A stretch of 64,000 nucleotides of DNA from Taklimakanibacter sp021828105 (GCA_021828105.1 JAKATG010000006.1:186001-250000), one strand, 5' to 3'. Counted from the first letter of the stretch, positions 25,467 to 34,129 are shown. The notes: generated by a model not told the origin, from the sequence alone. A program made the numbers and translations.

Positions 25467-26366
25467 ATGTGCGGTATTGTCGGCCTCTATCTGAAGAACC
25501 CGAAATTGCAGCCGAAGCTCGGCGAATTGTTCAAGCCCATGCTCATCGAGATGACGAGCCGGGGGCCCGATTCCGCCGGCGTCGCCATCTACCGCAATCC
25601 GGCCAAGAAGGGTTTTACCAAATTCTCGCTCGCCCATGACGATGCGAAATTCGGCTGGAAAAAGCTGGCCCAAGCGCTCAAGGCCGCGACCAGGAAGCAG
25701 GTCAGCGTCCAGCAGATCGGCAATCACGCCATCATCACCACCAATGCCGAGGAAGAGACGGTGACGGCCTGGCTCAGGGAGCATCACAAGGATGTGCGCA
25801 TCGTCGGCTCCGGCCAGGCGATCGAGATCTTCAAGGAAACGGGTCTCCCGGAAAAGGTCTATGAGAAATTCGATCTCGCCAAGGCCAAGGGCAGCCACAT
25901 CATCGGCCATACCCGCATGGCGACCGAGAGTGCGGTGACGACGGCGGGCTCGCATCCTTTCGCCACCGGGGCCGATCTCTGCCTCGTCCATAACGGCTCG
26001 CTCTCCAATCACAACCGCCTGCGCGAGAATCTGAAGCGCGAAGGCCTCGAATTCCAGACCGAGAACGACACCGAGGTCGCCGCCGCCTATATGACCTGGA
26101 AGCTGCGCCAGGGCGCCTCGCTCAAGCAGACGCTGGAAGACGGCATCAAGGATCTCGACGGCTTCTATACGTTCTGCGTCGGCACGCATGACGGCTTCGC
26201 CGTGGTGCGCGATCCCATTGCCTGCAAGCACGCCGTCCTCGCCGAGACCGACGACTGGGTGGCGATGGCGACCGAGTTCCGCGCCATCGCGCATCTGCCC
26301 GGCGCCGACAAGGCGAAGATCTGGGAACCGGCGCCGCAGACGATCTACAATTGGGGTGGACACTGA
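25467..26366 (+). CDS. mgsA: N-methylglutamate synthase subunit A (class II glutamine amidotransferase; GlxB-like)
   Basis: A 299-aa class II amidotransferase domain protein, matching the amidotransferase part of glutamate synthase. Cys2 (MCGIVGLY) is the nucleophile; SRGPDSAGVAIY, HTRMATES and VHNGSLSNH follow in the usual order. In the N-methylglutamate pathway MgsA releases methylamine from gamma-glutamylmethylamide and passes it to MgsC. The next gene begins one base after its stop. The combination with mgsB, mgsC, gmaS and mgdABCD supports this role over a plain glutamine amidotransferase; in rhizobial annotation the same family is called GlxB. Confidence 0.88.
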   Translation: MCGIVGLYLKNPKLQPKLGELFKPMLIEMTSRGPDSAGVAIYRNPAKKGFTKFSLAHDDAKFGWKKLAQALKAATRKQVSVQQIGNHAIITTNAEEETVTAWLREHHKDVRIVGSGQAIEIFKETGLPEKVYEKFDLAKAKGSHIIGHTRMATESAVTTAGSHPFATGADLCLVHNGSLSNHNRLRENLKREGLEFQTENDTEVAAAYMTWKLRQGASLKQTLEDGIKDLDGFYTFCVGTHDGFAVVRDPIACKHAVLAETDDWVAMATEFRAIAHLPGADKAKIWEPAPQTIYNWGGH

Positions 26367-26367
26367 C

Positions 26368-27099
26368 ATGGCTCGAGGCGATGCGCTGGCGAGAAAAACC
26401 GATGAGCAACGGCATATGATCGAGATCGATCTCGAAAAGGACGGCGTGCGGGGCGCCAATTCACGCCTGCATTCCTTGCCGAAGGACACCAATGAGCGGC
26501 ACTGGCTCATCAGGAATCCGATGGGCCAGCATGCCATCGCCTGCGGGCTCGATGCGCCGATCACGGTCGAGATCGACGGTCATGCCGGCTTCTATTGCGG
26601 CGGCATGAACAAACAGGCCGAGATCCTGGTCCGCGGCCATGTCGGCCCCGGCGTGGCCGAGAACATGATGTCGGGCATCGTCAGGGTCGACGGCAATGCC
26701 AGCCAGTCGGCGGGTGCCACCGGCAATGGCGGGCTCCTTGTGATCAAGGGCGATGCCGCCTCGCGCTGCGGCATCTCGATGAAGGGCATCGACATCGTCG
26801 TCGGCGGCTCCGTCGGCCATATGTCGGCCTTCATGGCGCAGCGCGGCCATCTCGTCGTGTTGGGCGATGCCGGCGAAGCGCTGGGCGACTCCATCTATGA
26901 AGCGCGGCTCTATGTCAGGGGCAAGGTGACGAGCCTCGGCGCCGACTGCATCGAGAAAAAGATGACCGAGCATCATCTCGCCAAGCTCGCGCGCTTCCTC
27001 GACCAGGCCGAGATCAAGGCCAATCCGCGCGACTTCCGCCGCTATGGCTCGGCGCGCAAGCTCTACAATTTCAACATCGATCACGCCGACGCTTACTGA
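26368..27099 (+). CDS. mgsB: N-methylglutamate synthase subunit B (GXGXG domain; GlxC-like)
   Basis: A 243-aa protein with the beta-helical GXGXG domain that forms the C-terminal part of glutamate synthase. The repeats are seen as successive Gly-rich turns: GGMNKQAEILVRGHVG, GNASQSAGATGNGG, IVVGGSVGHMSAFMAQ and LGDAGEALGDSIYEARLYV. It has no catalytic residues of its own and serves as a structural spine between MgsA and MgsC. The start ATG lies one base after the mgsA stop, and mgsC follows 8 bases after. Confidence 0.88.
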   Translation: MARGDALARKTDEQRHMIEIDLEKDGVRGANSRLHSLPKDTNERHWLIRNPMGQHAIACGLDAPITVEIDGHAGFYCGGMNKQAEILVRGHVGPGVAENMMSGIVRVDGNASQSAGATGNGGLLVIKGDAASRCGISMKGIDIVVGGSVGHMSAFMAQRGHLVVLGDAGEALGDSIYEARLYVRGKVTSLGADCIEKKMTEHHLAKLARFLDQAEIKANPRDFRRYGSARKLYNFNIDHADAY

Positions 27100-27107
27100 G
27101 GGCACAC

Positions 27108-28436
27108 ATGGATCCCAACACGCCGCGCACCACGCCCCGCAAATCGGCGACCTTCGACGACTATACTTTGTCGGAAATCCGCCGTGCCGCCACCACCGGC
27201 ATCTATGACATCAGGGGCGCGGGCGCCAAGCGCAAGCTGCCGCATTTCGACGACCTCCTGTTCCTCGGCGCCTCGATCTCGCGCTATCCGCTCGAAGGCT
27301 ATCGCGAGAAATGCGGCACCAATGTCGTGCTCGGCACGCGCTTCGCCAAGAAGCCGATCGAGCTGAAAATCCCGATCACCATCGCCGGCATGAGCTTCGG
27401 CTCGCTGTCGGCGCAGGCCAAGGAAGCGCTGGGCAATGGCGCGACCCTTGCCGGCACGTCGACGACGACGGGCGACGGCGGCATGACGCCGGAAGAGCGC
27501 GGCCATTCGAAGACGCTGGTCTATCAGTATCTGCCGTCGCGCTACGGCATGAATCCCGACGATCTGCGCAAGGCCGATGCGATCGAGGTCGTGGTCGGCC
27601 AGGGCGCCAAGCCGGGCGGCGGTGGCATGCTCTTGGGGCAGAAGATCTCCGATCGCGTGGCGCAGATGCGCTGCCTGCCCAAGGGCATAGACCAGCGTTC
27701 GGCCTGCCGCCATCCCGACTGGACCGGGCCCGACGACCTCGAGATCAAATTGCATGAGCTGCGCGAGATCACCAATTGGGAAAAGCCGATCTATATCAAA
27801 GTCGGTGGTGCCAGGCCCTATTACGATACCGCGCTTGCGGTGAAGTCGGGCGCCGACGTCGTCGTGGTCGATGGGATGCAAGGCGGGACCGCGGCGACGC
27901 AGGAAGTCTTCATCGAGCATGTCGGCCAGCCGACCCTCGCCTGCATCCGCCCGGCTGTTCAGGCGCTGCAGGAACTCGGCATGCACCGCAAGGTGCAGCT
28001 CATCGTCTCGGGGGGCATCCGCAATGGCGCCGATGTGGCGAAGGCTTTGGCGCTCGGCGCCGATGCGGTGTCGATCGGCACCGCCGCACTGGTAGCCTTG
28101 GGCGACAACGACCCGCATCTCGAAGAGGAATATCAGAAGCTCGGCACCACCGCCGGCGCCTATGACGACTGGCATGAGGGCAGGGACCCGGCCGGCATCA
28201 CCACCCAGGACCCGGAGCTCGCCAAAAGGCTCGATCCGAAGCTCGCCGGGCGCCGGCTCGCCAATTACCTCAAAGTAATGACGCTCGAGGCGCAGACCAT
28301 CGCGCGCGCCTGCGGCAAGAACCATGTCCACAATCTGGAGCCCGAGGACCTGGTGGCGCTCACCGTCGAGGCCGCCGCCATGGCGCAAGTGCCGCTCGCC
28401 GGCACCAGCTGGATCCCGGGCAAGAACGGTTATTGA
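27108..28436 (+). CDS. mgsC: N-methylglutamate synthase subunit C (FMN glutamate synthase domain; GlxD-like)
   Basis: A 442-aa FMN-binding protein homologous to the synthase domain of glutamate synthase. Visible landmarks are GMSFGSLSAQAKEALGNGA, GQGAKPGGGGMLLGQKI, a cysteine cluster region (RCLPKG, RSACRHPDW) for an iron-sulfur site, VDGMQGGTAATQEVF and the phosphate-binding SGGIRNGADVAKALALGAD. With MgsA and MgsB it would join 2-oxoglutarate and methylamine from gamma-glutamylmethylamide to make N-methylglutamate. The operon continues to lysE after a 345-base repeat-rich gap. Confidence 0.88.
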   Translation: MDPNTPRTTPRKSATFDDYTLSEIRRAATTGIYDIRGAGAKRKLPHFDDLLFLGASISRYPLEGYREKCGTNVVLGTRFAKKPIELKIPITIAGMSFGSLSAQAKEALGNGATLAGTSTTTGDGGMTPEERGHSKTLVYQYLPSRYGMNPDDLRKADAIEVVVGQGAKPGGGGMLLGQKISDRVAQMRCLPKGIDQRSACRHPDWTGPDDLEIKLHELREITNWEKPIYIKVGGARPYYDTALAVKSGADVVVVDGMQGGTAATQEVFIEHVGQPTLACIRPAVQALQELGMHRKVQLIVSGGIRNGADVAKALALGADAVSIGTAALVALGDNDPHLEEEYQKLGTTAGAYDDWHEGRDPAGITTQDPELAKRLDPKLAGRRLANYLKVMTLEAQTIARACGKNHVHNLEPEDLVALTVEAAAMAQVPLAGTSWIPGKNGY

Positions 28437-28455
28437 TGCAGATCGACGCACATAT

Positions 28456-28690
28456 CCTCTCTCCCTTAAACCCTCGCCCCGCTTCAGCGGGGAGAGGGGA
28501 GGGCCCCGACGCGACCTTGCTCCGCCGAAGCGAAGCCGCCCTGCTCCACCTAAGCGAAACTTCGGCTTCGCGAAGGCGAGAGCGGCGGGAGGGGTGAGGG
28601 GCATGCGCGAAATGAACGGAGGCCCCTCACCTTCCCATTGCTCCGCAATGGGCCCCTCCCTCTCCCCGCTGCGCGGGGCGAGGTACAAAG
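28456..28690. repeat. Large palindromic element between mgsC and lysE
   Basis: The 345-base gap (28437-28781) has no gene. Most of it is a long palindrome: CCTCGCCCCGC (28472-28482) pairs with GCGGGGCGAGG (28672-28682), and GGTGAGGGGC pairs with GCCCCTCACC inside. It is G/C-rich, with the CCCTC/GAGGG pattern seen in the cys operon and mgdA-mgdB gaps. It can attenuate or end transcription, so lysE may have its own promoter. Confidence 0.65.
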
Positions 28691-28781
28691 AGGCAAGTGG
28701 CCTGTGCCATAGTCTCCGCAGTGGCTCTCTCCGGTTTGCGGCAGGCCGGTCTATAGAGGGCGCGTAAAGGAGACACTCACC

Positions 28782-29393
28782 ATGGATCTTTCCGCCTTAC
28801 TAATCTTCGCCGGCACCGTCGCCCTTGTGGCAGGCTCACCCGGACCCAGCCTTGCTGCCCTTGTCGCGCAGGTTATTTCACGCGGCTATCGGGGCGTCAT
28901 TCCCTTCCTCGCTGCCATGTGGATCGGCGAAGCCATCTGGCTCGCTTTCGCGGTCTTCGGTCTTGCGATGATCGCCCAGACTTTCCATTGGGCCTTCCTC
29001 ACCATCAAATATCTGGGCCTCGCCTATCTCGTCTATCTTGCCTATAAGATGTGGACTGCGCCGGTCGCGGTGAAGGAGGGCGAATTGCCCAGGGAGGATT
29101 CATCCTTCCGCCTGTTCCTCACCGGTCTTGCCATCACGCTCGGCAATCCGAAGATCATGGTGCTCTATATGGCGCTTCTGCCGACTGTCGTCGATCTCGC
29201 GCATGTGACGCTCATCGGCTGGGGCGAGCTTACGCTAACTCTGTTCCTGGTGCTGGCAGCGATCGATCTGAGCTATGTCTTTCTCGCCGCGCGGGCGCGT
29301 CAGTTCATCCGTAGCGCCAAGGCGATGCGCCTCGCCAATAGATGCAGCGCGCTCGCGATGGGCGGTGCCGCGGTCACCATGGCAACGAGGTAA
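28782..29393 (+). CDS. LysE/RhtB-family exporter
   Basis: A 203-aa inner-membrane transporter of the LysE/RhtB family with about six hydrophobic segments, opening with LLIFAGTVALVAGSPGPSLAAL and keeping the SPGP motif. Another typical stretch is LTGLAITLGNPKIMVLYMALLP. These export amino acids and related amines. AAGGAG lies nine bases before the ATG, and OsmC starts three bases after its stop. In the setting of mgs/gma genes it may export an amino-acid intermediate, for example a glutamate derivative, but that is inference. Confidence 0.85.
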   Translation: MDLSALLIFAGTVALVAGSPGPSLAALVAQVISRGYRGVIPFLAAMWIGEAIWLAFAVFGLAMIAQTFHWAFLTIKYLGLAYLVYLAYKMWTAPVAVKEGELPREDSSFRLFLTGLAITLGNPKIMVLYMALLPTVVDLAHVTLIGWGELTLTLFLVLAAIDLSYVFLAARARQFIRSAKAMRLANRCSALAMGGAAVTMATR

Positions 29394-29396
29394 ACG

Positions 29397-29864
29397 ATGG
29401 CCCATCTCCATACCGCCCGCATCCTGTGGGAGAGCAATACCGACGAGTTCACCAAGAACCAGTATTCGCGCGCCCATCACTGGTCCTTCGACGGCGGCCA
29501 GACGGTGCTCGCCTCCTCATCGCCGAGCGTCGTGCGGGTGCCGTTCTCCGATCCCGCCGGCATCGATCCCGAGGAGGCGCTGGTGGCGTCGATCTCGAGC
29601 TGCCACATGCTGACCTTCCTCTATCACGCCGCCAAGGCGGGCTTCACCATCCAGCGCTATGAGGACAATGCCGAAGGCCTGATGGCCAAGAACGCGGAAG
29701 GGCGGCTCGCCATCACGCGCTGCACGTTGAAGCCCAACGTCCAGTTCATCGGCAAGCAGCCGACGCGGCCAGAGCTCGATCATCTTCATCATCTGGCGCA
29801 TGAGGAATGCTTCATCGCCAATTCCGTCAAAACAGAAATCATCTGCGAACCGCAGGGCGTATGA
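29397..29864 (+). CDS. OsmC-family protein
   Basis: A 155-aa OsmC/Ohr-fold protein with two conserved cysteines: the peroxidatic type in ISSCHMLTFL (about residue 65) and the second in HEECFIANSVKTEI near residue 140. These proteins reduce organic hydroperoxides in the cytosol with thiols. It sits between lysE and gmaS within the same direction of transcription. A link with oxidative by-products of amine oxidation is plausible, but only positional. Confidence 0.88.
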   Translation: MAHLHTARILWESNTDEFTKNQYSRAHHWSFDGGQTVLASSSPSVVRVPFSDPAGIDPEEALVASISSCHMLTFLYHAAKAGFTIQRYEDNAEGLMAKNAEGRLAITRCTLKPNVQFIGKQPTRPELDHLHHLAHEECFIANSVKTEIICEPQGV

Positions 29865-29895
29865 ACTTGACTAAGGGTGGAAACAGGAGACCTTC

Positions 29896-31203
29896 ATGGC
29901 TGGGGATCTGGCAAAATTTGCCAAGGACAAAAAAGTAAAATTCTTCCTCTTCAATTTTACCGACCTTTTCGGCACGCAGCGCGCCAAGCTGGTGCCGGCG
30001 GAAGCGGTCGGCAGCATGCAGAAATCGGGCGCGGGCTTTGCCGGCTTCGCCACCTGGCTCGATATGACGCCGGCGCATCCCGATATCTTTGTCATGCCGG
30101 ATGCGGATTCGGTGATCCAATTGCCGTGGAAGCCGGAAGTGGCCTGGGTCGCGGGCGATCCGTGGATGGAAGGCAAGCCGGTCGCCCAGGCGCCGCGCCT
30201 CGTGCTCAAGAACCTGCTCGACAAATGCGCCAAGCGCAACATGAAGCTGATGGCGGGCGTCGAGCCCGAATTCCATCTCATCAATGCCGACGGCTCGGCG
30301 GTCTCCGATCCGCGTGATACGCAGGAAAAACCCTGCTACGACCAGTCTGCGGTCATGCGCCGCTTCGACGTCATCTCCGAGATCTGCACCACCATGATCA
30401 ATCTTGGCTGGGCGCCCTATCAGAACGACCATGAGGACGCCAACGGCCAGTTCGAGATCAACTGGAATTTCAACGACGCGCTGACCACGGCCGACCAGCT
30501 CTGCTTCTTCAAGTTCATGGTCAAGTCGATCGCCGAGAAGCATGGGCTTCGGGCGACCTTCATGCCCAAACCTTTCGTCAACCTCACCGGCAATGGCTGC
30601 CATGTGCATATCTCGGTGTGGGACAATGGCCGCAAGAGCAATCTCTTCCACGACAAGAAGGGCGAGCTCGGCCTGTCGCCGCTCTGCTATAATTTCCTCG
30701 GCGGCTTGATGCACCACGCCGAGAGCTTTGCCGCCATCACCAACCCGACGGTGAACAGCTACAAGCGCATCAACGCGCCGCGCACGCTCTCGGGTGCCAC
30801 CTGGTCGCCCAACACGGTGACCTTCGGCGGCAACAACCGCACCCATATGGTGCGCGTGCCGGATGAGGGCAGGGTCGAATTGCGGCTCCCCGACAATGCC
30901 GCCAATCCCTATCTGATGATGGCGGTGATCCTGGCGGCGGGCTTCCACGGCATCGATGAGAAGATGGATCCGGGCAAGCGGCTCGACATCGACATGTATG
31001 CCGAGGGCCACAAGGTGAAGGGCGCCAAGAAGCTGCCGCTCAATTTGCTCGATGCGATCCGCAATCTCGAGAAGGACAAATATATCCTCGACGCGCTAGG
31101 GGCGGAATTCGCCTCCGCCTACATCAAACTGAAGAACAATGAGTGGAACCAGTATTGCCGCCATCTCACCCAGTGGGAGCGCGACACGACGCTGGATTGC
31201 TGA
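29896..31203 (+). CDS. gmaS: Gamma-glutamylmethylamide synthetase (type III glutamine synthetase-like)
   Basis: A 435-aa glutamine-synthetase-fold enzyme. Landmarks are VEPEFHLI (metal Glu), NDHEDANGQFEINW, GNGCHVHISVW, NSYKRINAPRTLSGATWSPN and RVELRLPDNAANPYLMM, all in family order. The N-terminal stretch DLFGTQRAKLVPAEAVG, then GAGFAGFATWLD, is typical of GmaS/GlnT. GmaS ligates methylamine to glutamate with ATP, the first step of the N-methylglutamate pathway. AGGAG precedes the ATG. A pure glutamine synthetase (GlnT) role is the main alternative; the flanking mgs and mgd genes favour GmaS. Its last 57 bases are repeated in degraded form at 32802, beyond a hipBA pair. Confidence 0.85.
   Translation: MAGDLAKFAKDKKVKFFLFNFTDLFGTQRAKLVPAEAVGSMQKSGAGFAGFATWLDMTPAHPDIFVMPDADSVIQLPWKPEVAWVAGDPWMEGKPVAQAPRLVLKNLLDKCAKRNMKLMAGVEPEFHLINADGSAVSDPRDTQEKPCYDQSAVMRRFDVISEICTTMINLGWAPYQNDHEDANGQFEINWNFNDALTTADQLCFFKFMVKSIAEKHGLRATFMPKPFVNLTGNGCHVHISVWDNGRKSNLFHDKKGELGLSPLCYNFLGGLMHHAESFAAITNPTVNSYKRINAPRTLSGATWSPNTVTFGGNNRTHMVRVPDEGRVELRLPDNAANPYLMMAVILAAGFHGIDEKMDPGKRLDIDMYAEGHKVKGAKKLPLNLLDAIRNLEKDKYILDALGAEFASAYIKLKNNEWNQYCRHLTQWERDTTLDC
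31145..31201. repeat. Direct repeat, left copy (gmaS 3' end)
   Basis: The final 57 bases of gmaS, beginning GGAACCAGTATTGC and ending GGATTGCT. A near copy lies about 1.66 kb downstream at 32802-32859 in the same orientation, differing by a few transitions and one extra base. The two copies bracket hipA and hipB. Confidence 0.85.
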
Positions 31204-32436
31204 TCAAAGACGAGCGAGGGGGACGCCTTCGAAATGACCCTCGATCGCTTGCACGGTTGAGGCAGGGAGAGGCAGATGGCTTCTCTCAGCCTGCCAGTGT
31301 TGATGAAATCGGCTGACCGTCTCACGCGCCGTATCAAGTATGAGTTTCTCGGGCAGCAGCGCCTTTATGGCAAGATGCGAGAGTTCGTCCTCGGTGAATT
31401 CATCGAAACGCTTCGTCCGGCTGAACGTCAACGCCGCTTTTGCATCGGGCAAATAGGAAATCGTCGAGACGAAATCATAGGCGGGCGACAGTCTCGCTTT
31501 GCGCCGGTCGGGATAGATCATTGACCAGTTCTTGAGGTGCATGTCGGCATTACCGATCAGCACATTGAAGACCAGCCTGCGGGTGAATTCCACCATGTCG
31601 TCCTGGCTGCCTTCCGCCCCGATCACCTGCGCGATATTGCGATAGCTGGCGCGTTTATATTTGTCCTCAGGATAGATGCCGAAGACTTGCGCGAAATCTT
31701 CAATATGGACCGCCATCGATGCCGGCGTCCGGTCGAAACGCTCAATGGCGAGCGCCATTCCCCTGAGGGCGCCGATGTCCCTGGGCAGGTTCTCGATCTC
31801 GTCGGGCTGGATGAGCTTGAGCGGCGGTATGTTCATCCCGACGAGCCGGGCGAGCGTCATCATCGAGTACTCATTCTCGGGAACGCCTTCGAACTCGCGC
31901 GACGGGAGCTTCACAATCCATGATCCGCCTATTCCCTTGGCCGGTATGGTCAGGCCGCCACGCGCCTCGGCGACCGCTGAGAATTTGAGCTGCACGCCGG
32001 CCAACGAGAAGCGCAAGGCGTCTTCGTGACGATGACCTTTGTCTGGAGCTTGATCCGGATCCACGAGCCAAGGCATGTTGTCGGGTGGTTGAATGGTGAC
32101 GGCTCCGGGCAGATCCTCGCCCAGCGCCCATGAGAGGAAGAACTCGCGTTGCGGATTCACGTCCGCTTTTGCGGCGAGATAGGCACGCAGGGGACCTTCC
32201 GGCAGAAGGTTCGAGAAAAAAGGAAGGAGCCGCGTCTGCGTCGGCTTGAAGTCGGTGATGAGACCACCGAGCGTGTCCTTAAAGGCGAGGCCGAGAGTAG
32301 GACGATCACTGTCCGTTAGATAGGCCTGGTTGAACGCGAGCAGAGTGCGATCGCCCGCCGTCCGGGTCAGCGTGCCGATCGGCCGCCCATGGAGGAGCAC
32401 ATCAAGGACAGTGAGATCAGGCATCGTCGTCTTCAT
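31204..32436 (-). CDS. hipA: HipA-type serine/threonine kinase toxin
   Basis: A 410-aa HipA kinase. It shows LAGVQLKFSA and the kinase lobe LVGMNIPPLKLI, HIEDFAQVFG, the catalytic NVLIGNADMHLKNWS (about residue 295) and the magnesium-site SPAYDFVS. HipA proteins phosphorylate a tRNA synthetase or other target and slow growth when free of HipB. Its start overlaps the hipB end by 20 bases (a second ATG 12 bases later is also possible). It is transcribed against gmaS and ends at the base after the gmaS stop. The pair is flanked by a duplicated gmaS 3' end, so it arrived after the gmaS operon was formed. Confidence 0.9.
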   Translation of the reverse strand: MKTTMPDLTVLDVLLHGRPIGTLTRTAGDRTLLAFNQAYLTDSDRPTLGLAFKDTLGGLITDFKPTQTRLLPFFSNLLPEGPLRAYLAAKADVNPQREFFLSWALGEDLPGAVTIQPPDNMPWLVDPDQAPDKGHRHEDALRFSLAGVQLKFSAVAEARGGLTIPAKGIGGSWIVKLPSREFEGVPENEYSMMTLARLVGMNIPPLKLIQPDEIENLPRDIGALRGMALAIERFDRTPASMAVHIEDFAQVFGIYPEDKYKRASYRNIAQVIGAEGSQDDMVEFTRRLVFNVLIGNADMHLKNWSMIYPDRRKARLSPAYDFVSTISYLPDAKAALTFSRTKRFDEFTEDELSHLAIKALLPEKLILDTARETVSRFHQHWQAERSHLPLPASTVQAIEGHFEGVPLARL

Positions 32437-32716
32437 CGAGCGTGTAAGCTGGACGCTGATTCTGGTCGGCGGAAGCTTGTCTCACGATAGATTGCACCGC
32501 CGGGATATATTTTCGGGGAACAAGCATGAGTTCAAGATCGAGGATACGCGCGAGCTCGATCAGGCTTGATAGGCGCAGATCAACGGTGCCGGTCTCGATC
32601 TTCGAGATATGGCCCTGGGGCACCCCGGACGCGGCGCTCAGGGCGCGTTGGCTCAATCCCTTGCCTTGGCGGGCTTTCTTGAGATCTTTGCCGATATCCT
32701 CAACTATATAAGCCAT
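32417..32716 (-). CDS. hipB: HipB-type antitoxin (XRE helix-turn-helix)
   Basis: A 99-aa antitoxin with a helix-turn-helix at residues 10-65 (KGLSQRALSAASGVPQGH, ISKIETGTVDLRLSSLIELA) and a C-terminal acidic tail (LDEDDDA) of the type that helps degradation. It binds its own promoter and neutralises HipA. The 85 bases upstream (32717-32801) are AT-rich and contain GATAT/ATATC symmetry (32751-32755 and 32765-32769) that may be the operator. It overlaps hipA by 20 bases. Confidence 0.9.
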   Translation of the reverse strand: MAYIVEDIGKDLKKARQGKGLSQRALSAASGVPQGHISKIETGTVDLRLSSLIELARILDLELMLVPRKYIPAVQSIVRQASADQNQRPAYTLDEDDDA

Positions 32717-32801
32717 TTCGATACAGATTTACATATCAATAGTGGATAATGATATGATATTCTATATCAGATTCGGAATTTTTGATCAACTCCGGCTCGG
32801 C

Positions 32802-32859
32802 GGAACCAGTATTGCTGCCATCTCATCCAGTGTGGAGCGCGACACGACGCCGGATTGCT
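32802..32859. repeat. Direct repeat, right copy (degraded gmaS 3' end)
   Basis: A second copy of the gmaS end, beginning GGAACCAGTATTGC and ending GGATTGCT, then AAG. It differs from the left copy by transitions at three places and one inserted base that breaks the reading frame. It is not attached to any upstream gmaS sequence. This looks like a scar of insertion of hipBA, or of a larger element since lost. Confidence 0.85.
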
Positions 32860-33778
32860 AAGGATTGCCTCGCGCGTCGCCGTCTCTCTGGGTGCGCTTG
32901 ATGAAGTCGAGCATGAGCGATGCGGCTTGGCCTGCATGCGTCTCGAGCAGCAAATGGCCGGCGTCGAAAATATGGGATTCCATCCTTGGCAGATCGCGCA
33001 TCCATGACAGGGTCTCGGCGATGTCGAAGAAGGCATCGTGCCGTCCCCAGAGCATGAGCGAAGGCGGCTGCCGGCGCGCCAGATATTCGGCGATCGCGTC
33101 GAAGCGGGCGGCGTAATGCCCATAGTCCGCGAGGAGTGCCCGCTGCGTGTCCATCCGGCCCGGCAACTGCATCACGCGCCAGTCCTCCTCCCATCTTTGC
33201 GCCGGGATTCGCGCGGTCACGTCCGGCGGAACATCGAGGAGATACTGGTCGCGCACGCCATCGAAGGTCAGAAACGCGGTCGCTTCGGCCTCGTTCTCCG
33301 GGCTCGGATCAGACCAGTAGGCCAGCGTCCCGGCCCATGCCGGCCCGAAGCCGGTTCGATGCGCGTTGGCGTTCTGAATGATGAGGCCCAGGACTTTCTC
33401 CGGCGCCTGCATGGCGATGTGGAAGGCCACGGGTGCGCCCCAGTCGTGAACGTAGAGATAGAGCGGCCCGATCGCGAGGCGGTCCAGCAGCTCCGCGATG
33501 GCCTGGCCGAAGGCCGCAAACGAGACCTCAGGCAGCACGTCGGATTCGCCGAAGCCGGGCAGGTCGGGTGCGATCACATAGGCGGCCCGAGACAGCTCGG
33601 GTACGACCTCGCGAAAACCTCGCGCCGAATTTGGAAATCCGTGCAAGAGCAGCAATGCGGGCCGCGAAGCCTTGCCTGCCGTGATGAAGGACAATTCGGT
33701 GCCGCCGGACAGGCGCATTCGCTGCCGCGTCGCCGGGTGTTTCCGCTCATCGATGATCCGATCGCTCACAGTGTCCAT
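32858..33778 (-). CDS. Alpha/beta hydrolase, epoxide hydrolase/haloalkane dehalogenase type
   Basis: A 306-aa alpha/beta hydrolase. The oxyanion motif LLLLHGFPNSARGF, APDLPGFGESD, and the nucleophile elbow VHDWGAP with aspartate in place of serine put it with epoxide hydrolases and haloalkane dehalogenases; an acid and a late histidine appear in WGRHDAFF and AGHLLLE. Substrate unknown. It is the last gene of a leftward group behind acdS and a small ORF. Its stop overlaps the right copy of the gmaS 3' repeat, so before the hipBA insertion it was probably directly convergent with gmaS. Confidence 0.85.
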   Translation of the reverse strand: MDTVSDRIIDERKHPATRQRMRLSGGTELSFITAGKASRPALLLLHGFPNSARGFREVVPELSRAAYVIAPDLPGFGESDVLPEVSFAAFGQAIAELLDRLAIGPLYLYVHDWGAPVAFHIAMQAPEKVLGLIIQNANAHRTGFGPAWAGTLAYWSDPSPENEAEATAFLTFDGVRDQYLLDVPPDVTARIPAQRWEEDWRVMQLPGRMDTQRALLADYGHYAARFDAIAEYLARRQPPSLMLWGRHDAFFDIAETLSWMRDLPRMESHIFDAGHLLLETHAGQAASLMLDFIKRTQRDGDARGNP

Positions 33779-33826
33779 GCGGAGGTAACGCCGTCGGGCA
33801 GGCAGGCGTTCCAGCCGCGCCGCCGC

Positions 33827-34123
33827 TCAAGGGAAGATCGCGCCGGCGAGGGTAATGGGTTCGATTTCCAGCAATCGCATTTCTACGACACCAGGAAATC
33901 CGGAGTCGCGTTGCCACGCGGCAATGGTCGACTCGGCACAGTCGACGCCTGCAAATTCAAGGGCAATTGTCTCAGTGCCGGCCCTGCCGGAGCGAGCCGG
34001 CTCAGTTCCGACAAATTTGAGCTCTGCCTTGCCTTCGATCGCCAGCATGGCTGCGTGGTCGAGAATCCATGATCGCGCCTCGGGCCGGTCGGCAGGAAAT
34101 TCAAACAGGATGACAGCGCCCAT
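33827..34123 (-). CDS. Small protein of unknown function downstream of acdS
   Basis: A 98-aa protein, MGAVILFEFPADRPEA at the start, with alternating hydrophobic and charged stretches consistent with a small alpha/beta fold. Its ATG is 6 bases past the acdS stop, and its base composition is like its neighbours, so it is probably a real gene of the acdS operon. I do not recognise a family. One cysteine (AGVDCAES) and no membrane segment are seen. Confidence 0.6.
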   Translation of the reverse strand: MGAVILFEFPADRPEARSWILDHAAMLAIEGKAELKFVGTEPARSGRAGTETIALEFAGVDCAESTIAAWQRDSGFPGVVEMRLLEIEPITLAGAIFP

Positions 34124-34129
34124 GTCATA

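Noticed and set aside
31204..32436. An integrative element bounded by a tRNA attachment site
   Set aside because: No tRNA gene or integrase is visible; the duplicated sequence is the end of gmaS.
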